44,196 bases of DNA, taken from contig DGUP01000078.1 of the NCBI GenBank assembly GCA_002394685.1, positions 1-44,196 of the forward strand, in the 5' to 3' direction. A program made the translations under genes and the position numbers. The notes beneath the pieces are model-generated. The model worked only from the letters and a program-made list of their open reading frames with translations. It was not told the DNA's origin and did not search any database. Positions 27,461 through 34,783 of this stretch are shown piece by piece. The stretch is from Treponema sp. UBA4307 (GTDB lineage: Bacteria > Spirochaetota > Spirochaetia > Treponematales > Treponemataceae). Each line of letters starts with the position of its first letter. Position 1 is the stretch's first letter.

Positions 27461-28369
27461 TTGAAAAAACGAACTATCCCATTTATGTTCATTCAGTTTT
27501 TTCTGGTGGCACTACTTTCCAAAAGTTTTGCCGCCACTCCTGACCTGGATATAAAATCGGAAGTAAGAAAAATCATTCTCTTTCAAAAATCCTACTCTGA
27601 TTTAATCTGGGAAACAGATTTTGACAGAAAGGAAATCGACTGGGTAATGACCGTTACAATTCCCGGGGAAAATAAATCAGCTACTTTCTACTGGAGCCAT
27701 GGAAGAATGCTGCCCCCGGAGGAATTACCCAACAAAGAAAAATACAGCCCCCTTCTTTACAAGTACGAAAAAAATGTCCGTGATCCCGCTGACTATACAG
27801 AGGATGAAAAACAGCGGCTCAAAGAATTTTCTTCCAGCGAAAACCGTCTGAATGGCCCCGGAACACCAATGTTCTTTTTTGATTTTATCTATGACTCCTA
27901 TACTAAAGCCACTATTGAGCCACATATTAAACGGATTAAGTTTCTTGGAAAATCTACAAAGGTTCACGAAAGACTTGTTAATGTTTTAAAGGATGTGGAA
28001 AATTCTATCATTATGACTTCTCTATACGATCCGGCGGTTCAGTCTTTTTTAAAAAACATTGAATCTGCAGATGCATTTTACTGGCGTGAAATTGCAGGAA
28101 CAAACAGAAAATCCTTTCATTCTCTGGGAATTGCAATCGACATTCTTCCGCTTAAACTTTCAGGAAAGGAAATTTTCTGGGGCTGGGCTCAACGACATAA
28201 TCCTCAGGGATGGATGCTTACTCCGCTTTCAAACAGATGGTCTCCGCCTCAAAATGTTATTTCAATTTTTGAAGCCAATGGATTTATCTGGGGCGGAAAG
28301 TGGGCAATCTGGGACAATATGCATTTTGAATATCATCCCGAACTTATTAATTACAATTTTAATTTCTGA
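27461..28369 (+). CDS. secreted M15-family (VanY/DdcY-like) peptidase, TTG start
   Basis: 302 residues. Signal peptide ends near SFAA at about residue 25. The catalytic domain occupies the C-terminal third: SFHSLGIAID gives zinc ligands His220 and Asp227, and WDNMHFEY gives Asp285 and His288. This is the M15 D,D-carboxypeptidase/endopeptidase signature, so it should cut peptidoglycan peptides in the periplasm. The N-terminal 190 residues are unassigned. I use TTG at 27461 because AGGAG (27450-27454) is correctly spaced and it completes a basic signal-peptide start; the next ATG at 27485 would remove it. Cotranscribed with the helicase (29-bp gap). Its end overlaps the convergent DUF3899 gene by 11 bases. 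Confidence 0.85.
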   Translation: MKKRTIPFMFIQFFLVALLSKSFAATPDLDIKSEVRKIILFQKSYSDLIWETDFDRKEIDWVMTVTIPGENKSATFYWSHGRMLPPEELPNKEKYSPLLYKYEKNVRDPADYTEDEKQRLKEFSSSENRLNGPGTPMFFFDFIYDSYTKATIEPHIKRIKFLGKSTKVHERLVNVLKDVENSIIMTSLYDPAVQSFLKNIESADAFYWREIAGTNRKSFHSLGIAIDILPLKLSGKEIFWGWAQRHNPQGWMLTPLSNRWSPPQNVISIFEANGFIWGGKWAIWDNMHFEYHPELINYNFNF

Positions 28370-28814
28370 TTAATGCCAGGACCAGTGAAAGAATCAGCAT
28401 GACTCCGGGAATAATAAACAGATGTTTTAACGGAGGATATTTTTTTTCTTTTCTCTGCTGAATAAAATCATAATAGGTAAGATTTTTTCCAGATGCAGTC
28501 TTTTCCTTTTTTTTAAAGTTCTGCTGGATTTTCTTTCCTGTAAAAATAAAGAGGTCAAATCCTCCATGCCTTACAGCTATTCGAAAAAGCAGGCAGATTA
28601 AAATAATCATCCCGCTGAAAAAAAAGGCATCACTGAACCAGTACAAAGGACCGTACTTTTGTTTAAAGGATGTCATTTCAAGTATAAAAGAAAGAACTGC
28701 AATAAAAATACTAACAAAAAGCCATATGAAAAAATCCAGATGCTTATGAAAAAAACTTTCTTTATTTTCTGATTTAATTTCTTCATCTTCCATGCTATTA
28801 AAATCAATTATCAT
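28359..28814 (-). CDS. DUF3899-like membrane protein
   Basis: 151 residues with three predicted membrane helices: about 27-48, 61-82 and a C-terminal one at about 129-149. Between helices two and three is a conserved-looking GGFDLFIFTGKK followed by a basic cytoplasmic loop, the layout of DUF3899 proteins. Function unknown. It lies 12 bases downstream of the acetyltransferase gene on the same strand. AGGGA about seven bases before the ATG is a plausible ribosome binding site. The 3' end overlaps the convergent M15 gene by 11 bases. Confidence 0.75.
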   Translation of the reverse strand: MIIDFNSMEDEEIKSENKESFFHKHLDFFIWLFVSIFIAVLSFILEMTSFKQKYGPLYWFSDAFFFSGMIILICLLFRIAVRHGGFDLFIFTGKKIQQNFKKKEKTASGKNLTYYDFIQQRKEKKYPPLKHLFIIPGVMLILSLVLALIRN

Positions 28815-28826
28815 TTTTTTATTCCC

Positions 28827-29381
28827 TTATTTATTGTAAAAAGCAACTGGCTTCTGATTTTCATTATGACTTCCAATCATTTTTTCCATCCAGACCATAT
28901 CATACCAGGTATTAAATTTATAACCCGAATTGTGGAAAGTGCCCACTAACTGAAAGCCCAGTTTTTTGTGAAAGCGTACAGATGCATCAGTTAAATGAGG
29001 ATCTGCACCTTTTGGCATGGCAATGCAGGCATTCATATTCAGTATGCCCATCTCCTTAAGGAGTCTTTCCAATTCCCTGTAAAGCTGACGTCCTATTCCA
29101 GACTGACGGTTTTCTTTCTTTACATAGATTGTTGTTTCAACAGACCAGTCATATGCAGCCCTGCCCTTAAACGCAGAAGCATATGCGTAAGCCAGAATAT
29201 TTCCTTTTTCATCCACCGCTTTAATGTAAGGATATTTTGAAGAAATATTCCGTATCCTTTCAGAAAATTCTTCCAAAGAAGGAACCTCGTATTCAAAAGA
29301 AATTGCTGTTTCCTCAACATAGGGAGCATAAATCTTAAGAAGTTCAACTGCATCTTCAACTTTTACATTTTCAATTTTCAT
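28827..29381 (-). CDS. GNAT N-acetyltransferase, phosphinothricin acetyltransferase-like
   Basis: 184 residues of the Pat/Bar-like GNAT group. The N-terminus has IYAPYVEETAISFEYEVPS, typical of the group, then an AYASAFKGRAAYDWSVETTIYV core and the acetyl-CoA loop RQSGIGRQLY at about 116-125. A FHKKLGFQLVGTFHNSGYKF segment ends the fold. Substrate is likely a small amine or amino-acid analogue, but family names over-specify this. The ribosome binding site AGGTGA is four to five bases from the ATG. Probably cotranscribed with the DUF3899 gene; the 75-bp gap to the divergent epimerase holds both promoters. Confidence 0.87.
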   Translation of the reverse strand: MKIENVKVEDAVELLKIYAPYVEETAISFEYEVPSLEEFSERIRNISSKYPYIKAVDEKGNILAYAYASAFKGRAAYDWSVETTIYVKKENRQSGIGRQLYRELERLLKEMGILNMNACIAMPKGADPHLTDASVRFHKKLGFQLVGTFHNSGYKFNTWYDMVWMEKMIGSHNENQKPVAFYNK

Positions 29382-29419
29382 AATATCACCTGGATTTTCT
29401 CCTGCCGGATATTAACACT

Positions 29420-29447
29420 TTAACACAAATGAATAAAGAACTATAAT
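29420..29447 (+). promoter_or_regulatory. promoter of the epimerase gene, predicted leaderless
   Basis: TTAACA (29420-29425), 16 nt, perfect TATAAT (29442-29447), then nine bases to the ATG at 29457. Predicted start point is about three bases before the ATG, and no Shine-Dalgarno is present. Confidence 0.6.
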
Positions 29448-29456
29448 CTCTTCGTT

Positions 29457-30368
29457 ATGAACTATACAATTGAAAACGAATACTTTACAGCCGTCCTTTC
29501 AACAAATGGTGCTGAACTTCAGAGTTTAAAGCGCAAAAGTGACGGAAAAGAATTTATCTGGTGCGGCGATCCTGAAATCTGGAAGAATCACGCTCCTATT
29601 TTGTTTCCTTTTATTGGAAGACCTGTTGCTTCTTATTTCACAATTGAAAACCAGAAGTGTGAATATACAAAAAATCATGGTTTTGTAAGAGGCTCAGAGA
29701 CTAAAGTTATCCTGCAGGAACCGAACAAAATTATTTTTGAACTTACCCAAAGTGAGAATACCCTCTATCGTTTTCCATATCATTTTTCCCTTCAGTCTGA
29801 ATATGAACTGAAAGACAATTCTCTTTTGTGGAAACTTACTGTAAAAAATACTGATTCAAGGGCTTTTAAATTCGCAATTGGTACTCATACAGCCTTTGCC
29901 TGTCCCCGCAAGGATGATTCAACTGCCACTGAAATCAGTGATTACGTAATTGAATTCGATGGTCACGAAAAACTTACTGGAGTTAAATGCACTCCTGAAG
30001 GTTATGTTGCTGCTGACGACAAGGGACAGGTTCCCCTCACTTTTGAATATGGGGAAAAAGATTCCGGCTTTGTTCCTTTAGCAGACAAGGGGTTCGGAAA
30101 CGGTCATCTTTTTACAGGCTTTAAGTCTAAGTGGGTCGGCCTGCGAAATAAGAAAGATAATTCCCTGATTAAAATTTCTACAGACGGTTTTCCATACTGC
30201 ATGCTCTGGCAAAATACAAGCGGCAAACCTTCATTTGTATGCATTGAGCCATGGATGGGTCTTCCTGAAAATGATAAGTCGGATCATATCTGGGACCATC
30301 TTCCGGAGATGAATCTTCTGCAGCCAGGTCAGATTTTTACAAGCATTCAAAATATTTCTGTGGAGTAA
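29457..30368 (+). CDS. aldose 1-epimerase family protein (LacX-like)
   Basis: 303 residues of the galactose-mutarotase-like fold, in the LacX/YeaD-like branch. Visible landmarks are LSTNGAELQSLKRKSDGKEFIW near the N-terminus (residues 14-35), APILFPFIGR, the KNHGFVRG segment with a conserved His, and CIEPWMGLPE near the C-terminus with the expected catalytic Glu. It should interconvert alpha and beta anomers of a sugar or sugar phosphate in the cytoplasm. The substrate is not identifiable. The downstream anion permease begins 13 bases after the stop, so the two are probably cotranscribed. Confidence 0.88.
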   Translation: MNYTIENEYFTAVLSTNGAELQSLKRKSDGKEFIWCGDPEIWKNHAPILFPFIGRPVASYFTIENQKCEYTKNHGFVRGSETKVILQEPNKIIFELTQSENTLYRFPYHFSLQSEYELKDNSLLWKLTVKNTDSRAFKFAIGTHTAFACPRKDDSTATEISDYVIEFDGHEKLTGVKCTPEGYVAADDKGQVPLTFEYGEKDSGFVPLADKGFGNGHLFTGFKSKWVGLRNKKDNSLIKISTDGFPYCMLWQNTSGKPSFVCIEPWMGLPENDKSDHIWDHLPEMNLLQPGQIFTSIQNISVE

Positions 30369-30381
30369 TTTTTAAAACCAT

Positions 30382-31536
30382 ATGCTAAAATTTTTCAATT
30401 CTCTTTTGACTTTCCTTAAAAAGGAATTTGTTCTTACCGCCGCCTGGATTCTGGCCATTGTTTCCATGTTCTTTGTTCATCCGGATAAAGAGTATTTTTC
30501 TTACATTGACTGGCGCTCTCTGGGAATTCTCTGGAGTCTTATGGTGATTATAAATGTTTTTGCCAGCATGGGAATTTTTAACAGGATTGCTGCTTCTATT
30601 TTAAAAACAAAGAAGTCAACTTTTCAGCTGCTCAGCATTTTAACAGCCCTGTGTTTTTTCCTCAGCATGCTCATCACAAATGATGTTTCCTTAATCACTT
30701 TTGTTCCTTTCACAATTCTTTTGCTTAAACAAAATCCACGGCTTTTGATTCCGGCAATTGTACTTGAAACCCTGGCCGCAAACCTTGGCAGCATGCTTAC
30801 ACCTGTAGGAAATCCACAGAACCTTTATCTCTTTTCTTTTGCGGCTTTTTCTTTAAAGGATTTTATCACCCTTCTTTTGCCATACAGTTTACTTTCCCTG
30901 GCACTTCTTTTTGCTTCAATTCTGATTATCTGCAGCTGGAACAAAAAAAGGCATCCGGAAAGCAATCTTCTTTCTGCACAGGAAAATTCCCAGAACCAGA
31001 AGAATGGAAATATTTTCATTCCTTTTGTCATAATATTTGCAGCTCTTTTTATCGTAACAATAGCCTGGGTTGTTTTTCATATTGAAGGCGTCTGGAAAAT
31101 TGCCCTTCCGATTTTATTTCTTACATTAATCATCAACAGAAAATCTCTTTTAAAAGTAGACTACAGCCTTTTGTTAACCTTTATTGGATTTTTTATTTTT
31201 ACAGGAAATATGCAGCGCGTTCCTGCCATCAACAGCTTCCTGAAAAATTTTGTAGCCGGAAAAGAATTATGGTGTGGAATAATTTCCAGTCAGATTATAA
31301 GCAACGTACCGGCCTGTCTTTTACTTTCAAAATTTTCTGCTGATTTGAAAGCTCTGACAGTAGGAGTAAATCTTGGCGGATTAGGTACACTTATTGCTTC
31401 TATGGCTTCACTAATCTCTTACAAGTTCTACGCAAAAACAGAAGGCTCACATCCTGGAAAATATTTGCTTTTTTTCACAGGAGCGAACCTTATATTTTTA
31501 GCGGCTTTAATTCTGCTTTCACTTTTTATATCTTAA
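30382..31536 (+). CDS. ArsB/NhaD/CitT-superfamily anion permease
   Basis: 384 residues, ten or so hydrophobic helices. The first half holds ITNDVSLITFVPF (about 95-107) and ANLGSMLTPVGNPQNLYL (about 133-150), the paired signatures of the ion transporter superfamily. The second half repeats the plan with ISNVPACLLLSKF and NLGGLGTLIASMASLI, as in the two-fold pseudo-symmetric DASS/ArsB fold. It is an inner-membrane carrier for an anion such as a dicarboxylate or arsenite. No arsenic genes are adjacent, so arsenite is not favoured. The final stop abuts, with no intervening base, the stop of the convergent P-type ATPase. Confidence 0.85.
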   Translation: MLKFFNSLLTFLKKEFVLTAAWILAIVSMFFVHPDKEYFSYIDWRSLGILWSLMVIINVFASMGIFNRIAASILKTKKSTFQLLSILTALCFFLSMLITNDVSLITFVPFTILLLKQNPRLLIPAIVLETLAANLGSMLTPVGNPQNLYLFSFAAFSLKDFITLLLPYSLLSLALLFASILIICSWNKKRHPESNLLSAQENSQNQKNGNIFIPFVIIFAALFIVTIAWVVFHIEGVWKIALPILFLTLIINRKSLLKVDYSLLLTFIGFFIFTGNMQRVPAINSFLKNFVAGKELWCGIISSQIISNVPACLLLSKFSADLKALTVGVNLGGLGTLIASMASLISYKFYAKTEGSHPGKYLLFFTGANLIFLAALILLSLFIS

Positions 31537-33459
31537 CTAAAGTCTTTTTACATTCAGTGCCCGGATTGCATTCAAAACTGCCAGAATCATTACACCTACG
31601 TCAGCAAAGATTGCAATCCACATGTTGGCAATACCAATGGCTCCCAGCACAAGACATGAAAACTTTACCGCAAGTGCAAATACAATATTCTGGTAAACAA
31701 TTCTCAGGCACTTCTTTGAGATTTTAATTCCCTTGGAAATCTTAAGAGGATCATCATCCATCAAAACAATATCTGCAGCTTCAATAGCGGCATCGCTGCC
31801 AATTGCCCCCATTGCAATACCAACATCTGCCCTGGAAAGAACCGGCGCATCATTTATACCATCGCCTACAAAAGCAAGACTTCCCTCTTTATTTTCATCA
31901 AGGAGCTCTTCAACTTTAGCCACTTTATCCCCAGGAAGAAGTCCGCTGTAAACTTTATCAATTTTCAGTTCCGAAGCAACAGCACGGGCAACATTTTCAA
32001 TATCCCCGGTAAGCATAACTGTATTTCGTACGCCAGCCTTTTTCAACGATTTCACGGCTTTTGCAGAATTAACCTTTATCACATCAGAAATCAAAATATG
32101 GCCGGCATATTTTCCATCAACTGCCATATGAATAACTGTACCCACGTGTGAACATGGATTTACCTTAAGCCCAAGGGAAGCCATTAACTTTTCATTTCCA
32201 CAGGCAACTTCAATGCCGTCAACTTTTGCCCTGACTCCCTGACCGGAAATTTCTTTAATATCACTTACACGCTTTCTGTCCAGCTCAAAACCATATGCTT
32301 TCTGCAGGCTTAAACTGATTGGATGACTTGAAGAAGATTCAGCAAGGGCCGCATATTCCAGAAGTTTTTTATCTTCCATAATTGAATGATGAATTCCAAT
32401 TACTTCAAACACTCCTTCCGTTAAAGTGCCTGTCTTATCAAAAACCACAGTCTTTACTTTTGATAAAGTTTCCAGATAGTTGGAACCCTTAATCAAAATT
32501 CCTTCATGGCTGGCTCCTCCAATTCCTGCAAAGAATGAAAGCGGAATACTGATAACCAGAGCGCATGGGCATGAAATTACAAGGAAAGTCAGAGCCCTGT
32601 AAATCCACTGCTGCCAGAGAGCCGGCTGCTTTAAGAAAATTAAATTAACCAGAGGCGGTAGTACAGCAAGAGCTAATGCTGAAAAACATACAATCGGGGT
32701 ATAAACTTTTGCAAACCTTGAAATAAACGCTTCAGATTTTGATTTGCGGGATGTTGAGTTTTCCACAAGTTCAAGGATTTTTGATACCGTAGACTGACCG
32801 AATTCTTTTGTAGTACGGATTTTAATCAGACCTGTAAGATTGATACAGCCGCTTACAATTTCGTCACCGGCAAACACATTCCGTGGAACGCTTTCTCCAG
32901 TAAGAGCCGCTGTATTCAGTGTTGAATTACCTTCAACAACTTCTCCATCAATTGGAACTTTTTCACCAGGCTGAACAATTATAATGCTACCCACACTTAC
33001 TTCATCCGGACTAACCTGAATCAGTTTGCCATCCTTTTCAATATTCGCATAATCAGGACGGATATCCATCAGGGCTGAAATATTTTTACGGCTTTTTCCA
33101 ACAGCAATTCCCTGGAAAAATTCACCCACCTGATAAAAAAGCATTACGGCTATTGCTTCGTTAAAATCACTGCTCTTTTCGTAAATAGCAAGGGCAAAAG
33201 CTCCAATGGTTGCAATGGCCATCAGAAAGTTTTCGTCAAAAAGTTTTCCATTAATAATTCCCTTGCCGGCTTTCTTTAAAATATCCCCGCCAATCACAAT
33301 ATAATCCGCAACATAAAGGGCAATCAGCGGAAGACCATAAAATAATTTTCCAAAAGGAATGCCTTTTATCGTAACAAAATGGTTTATTAAATTGATTGCC
33401 ACCAGTCCGATAAATGAAATGATTATTCGTTTAAGCTTTTTCTTTTGTTTTTTAGTCAT
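31537..33459 (-). CDS. P1B-type heavy-metal ATPase, Zn/Cd/Pb class
   Basis: 640 residues. TGES at 187-190, transmembrane metal-site SCPCAL with CPC at 297-299, phosphorylation motif DKTGT 341-345, then GDGINDAP. The last helix has an Asp in ADVGVMIL, the P1B-2 signature for Zn2+, Cd2+ or Pb2+ export. The N-terminal metal-binding domain usual in CadA/ZntA is missing; it is encoded separately 67 bases upstream. The basic N-terminus (TKKQKKKLK) replaces it. Ribosome binding site GGAGG close upstream of the ATG. Part of a metal-resistance operon under the divergent ArsR-type regulator by position. Confidence 0.93.
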   Translation of the reverse strand: MTKKQKKKLKRIIISFIGLVAINLINHFVTIKGIPFGKLFYGLPLIALYVADYIVIGGDILKKAGKGIINGKLFDENFLMAIATIGAFALAIYEKSSDFNEAIAVMLFYQVGEFFQGIAVGKSRKNISALMDIRPDYANIEKDGKLIQVSPDEVSVGSIIIVQPGEKVPIDGEVVEGNSTLNTAALTGESVPRNVFAGDEIVSGCINLTGLIKIRTTKEFGQSTVSKILELVENSTSRKSKSEAFISRFAKVYTPIVCFSALALAVLPPLVNLIFLKQPALWQQWIYRALTFLVISCPCALVISIPLSFFAGIGGASHEGILIKGSNYLETLSKVKTVVFDKTGTLTEGVFEVIGIHHSIMEDKKLLEYAALAESSSSHPISLSLQKAYGFELDRKRVSDIKEISGQGVRAKVDGIEVACGNEKLMASLGLKVNPCSHVGTVIHMAVDGKYAGHILISDVIKVNSAKAVKSLKKAGVRNTVMLTGDIENVARAVASELKIDKVYSGLLPGDKVAKVEELLDENKEGSLAFVGDGINDAPVLSRADVGIAMGAIGSDAAIEAADIVLMDDDPLKISKGIKISKKCLRIVYQNIVFALAVKFSCLVLGAIGIANMWIAIFADVGVMILAVLNAIRALNVKRL

Positions 33460-33526
33460 ATTTGTCCTCCATCACAAATTCCCTTCCGTCTCTTTGAGCA
33501 GATTTTCAGCGGGATTACAATTCTAT

Positions 33527-33745
33527 TTAAAGTTCAATTTCACAATCTGGCTCTACCTTTTTGCAGGCTTTAAGAACAGATTTCATTGTTGCTTTTTCAT
33601 CAGCACCTTCTGCAAATTCTACAGTCATTTTTTGTGTCATAAAATTTACAACAGCTCCTGCAACACCTTCAGTTTTTTTTGTTGCATCTTCCATAAGATT
33701 TGCACAGTTTGCACAGTCCACTTCAATTGAATAAGTTTTTTTCAT
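33527..33745 (-). CDS. free-standing HMA metal-binding protein (chaperone-like)
   Basis: 72 residues. A single heavy-metal-associated domain with the CxxC metal site in DCANCANLM (Cys11 and Cys14), then the ferredoxin-like strands GVAGAVVNFMTQKMTVEF. The start at 33745 is used because AAGGAG lies eight or so bases upstream, while the in-frame ATG at 33772 would add nine residues and place the ribosome binding site inside the gene. It is first in the operon with the P1B ATPase, whose own N-terminal HMA domain is absent, so it likely serves as that pump's metal-delivery domain in trans. Confidence 0.88.
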   Translation of the reverse strand: MKKTYSIEVDCANCANLMEDATKKTEGVAGAVVNFMTQKMTVEFAEGADEKATMKSVLKACKKVEPDCEIEL

Positions 33746-33785
33746 AATGATTATCTCCTTGCCATTTACCATACGATTAGATAAA

Positions 33786-33815
33786 TTATCAATTAAGCAT
33801 TTGTTTAATTGATAA
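33786..33815. promoter_or_regulatory. perfect inverted repeat, candidate metalloregulator operator
   Basis: TTATCAATTAA (33786-33796) and TTAATTGATAA (33805-33815) are perfect 11-bp arms around an 8-bp centre. The repeat lies between the HMA/ATPase operon and the divergent ArsR-AraC gene and covers the -35 box of the latter. The AT-rich, long-arm form resembles ArsR/SmtB operators in layout though not in exact consensus. Confidence 0.6.
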
Positions 33816-33829
33816 GATAACTATATACT
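33801..33829 (+). promoter_or_regulatory. promoter of the ArsR-AraC regulator gene
   Basis: TTGTTT (33801-33806), 17 nt, TATACT (33824-33829). Predicted start is about 33836, with a leader of about 113 nt before the ATG at 33949. The -35 box is inside the inverted repeat, so autoregulation is plausible. Confidence 0.5.
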
Positions 33830-33948
33830 TGTCATAAAGGAACTGCAATATTTTTTCCGGAAGAATTTCTTTTTGGAATAAAATTATTTCCATTTGGGAG
33901 ATTTCCAGTCTTTCATAAAATACATACAAATTAACAAAGGATACTTTT

Positions 33949-34683
33949 ATGACTTCCCACAGCGAACATAAAGAATATTTTAAGATTGATTTTTTACAAA
34001 ACGAAATTTCTAAAACTGAGGATTTTCAAACTGTAGCTGATATATTTTCTCTCCTTTCCGATTCCAGCCGTCTGAAAATTTTCTGGCTCCTCTGCCATTC
34101 AAAAGAATGTGTAAACAGTATTTCCCAAATTATGCAAATGTCCATGCCTGCTGTCAGCCATCATCTGAAAATTCTAAAGGATGGAGGATTGATTTCAGGA
34201 ACCCGTGACGGCAAAGAAATCTTTTATTCTGCCGCAAGCCATGAAAAATCCAAATCCCTTCACATTATAATAGAAAGACTTATGTCTATTACCTGCCCGG
34301 ATTTTGATTCCAGACACGAAAAAATCAATGAAAATTCTTCCTACCTTGAAGATCAGGTTTCAATAATAAAAGAAGTGCACCGCTACCTTACAGAAAATCT
34401 TTCAAAGAGAATAACTATTGAAGAAATTGCCCGCCGCTTTGGAATGAATCCCACAACTCTGAAGTCAGTATTCAAGGATGTTTACGGAACTGCCATTGCG
34501 GCTCATATAAAAGAACACCGGATGGAAAAGGCTGCCCAGCTTTTGTCACAGACAGATCTTTCCATCAATCAAATTGCCCAGGAAGTTGGCTACGAAAGTC
34601 AAAGCAAATTCTCCGCAGTATTTAAGGAATCTTTCAAACAGAGCCCAATGGATTACAGGAAGTTAAATCATCATAAAATCTAA
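33949..34683 (+). CDS. ArsR-AraC fusion transcription factor
   Basis: 244 residues with two DNA-binding domains. Residues about 25-112 are an ArsR/SmtB winged helix: FSLLSDSSRLKIFWLL, a recognition helix around MSMPAVSHHLKILKDGGLI, and a wing with GTRDGKEIFY. Cys49 and Cys54 flank the usual sensor helix; C116 and several His (98, 105) offer further metal-site candidates. Residues about 137-240 are an AraC/XylS-type double helix-turn-helix: ITIEEIARRFGMNPTTLKS and LSINQIAQEVGYESQSKFS. There is no third, separate ligand domain. It lies divergent to the HMA/P1B ATPase operon. A metal-responsive role is inferred. AAAGGA precedes the ATG. Confidence 0.85.
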   Translation: MTSHSEHKEYFKIDFLQNEISKTEDFQTVADIFSLLSDSSRLKIFWLLCHSKECVNSISQIMQMSMPAVSHHLKILKDGGLISGTRDGKEIFYSAASHEKSKSLHIIIERLMSITCPDFDSRHEKINENSSYLEDQVSIIKEVHRYLTENLSKRITIEEIARRFGMNPTTLKSVFKDVYGTAIAAHIKEHRMEKAAQLLSQTDLSINQIAQEVGYESQSKFSAVFKESFKQSPMDYRKLNHHKI

Positions 34684-34697
34684 AAAAAAATCTAAAG

Positions 34698-34726
34698 TTG
34701 TTTTTACAATATTTATCTATTACAAT
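34698..34726 (+). promoter_or_regulatory. promoter of M30-like gene 1
   Basis: TTGTTT (34698-34703), 17 nt, TACAAT (34721-34726), predicting a start about 50 nt before the ATG. The second paralogue has the same -10 hexamer and a near-identical -35 at the same spacing. Confidence 0.5.
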
Positions 34727-34783
34727 TTGTTATAAATAATGAAACTTTCACTTTAATTAATGTTTTAAGAACTGGAGGAAAAA

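Noticed and set aside
30382..31536. Arsenite efflux pump ArsB
   Set aside because: The family signature fits many anions, and the nearby ArsR-type gene faces a Zn/Cd ATPase, not this permease.
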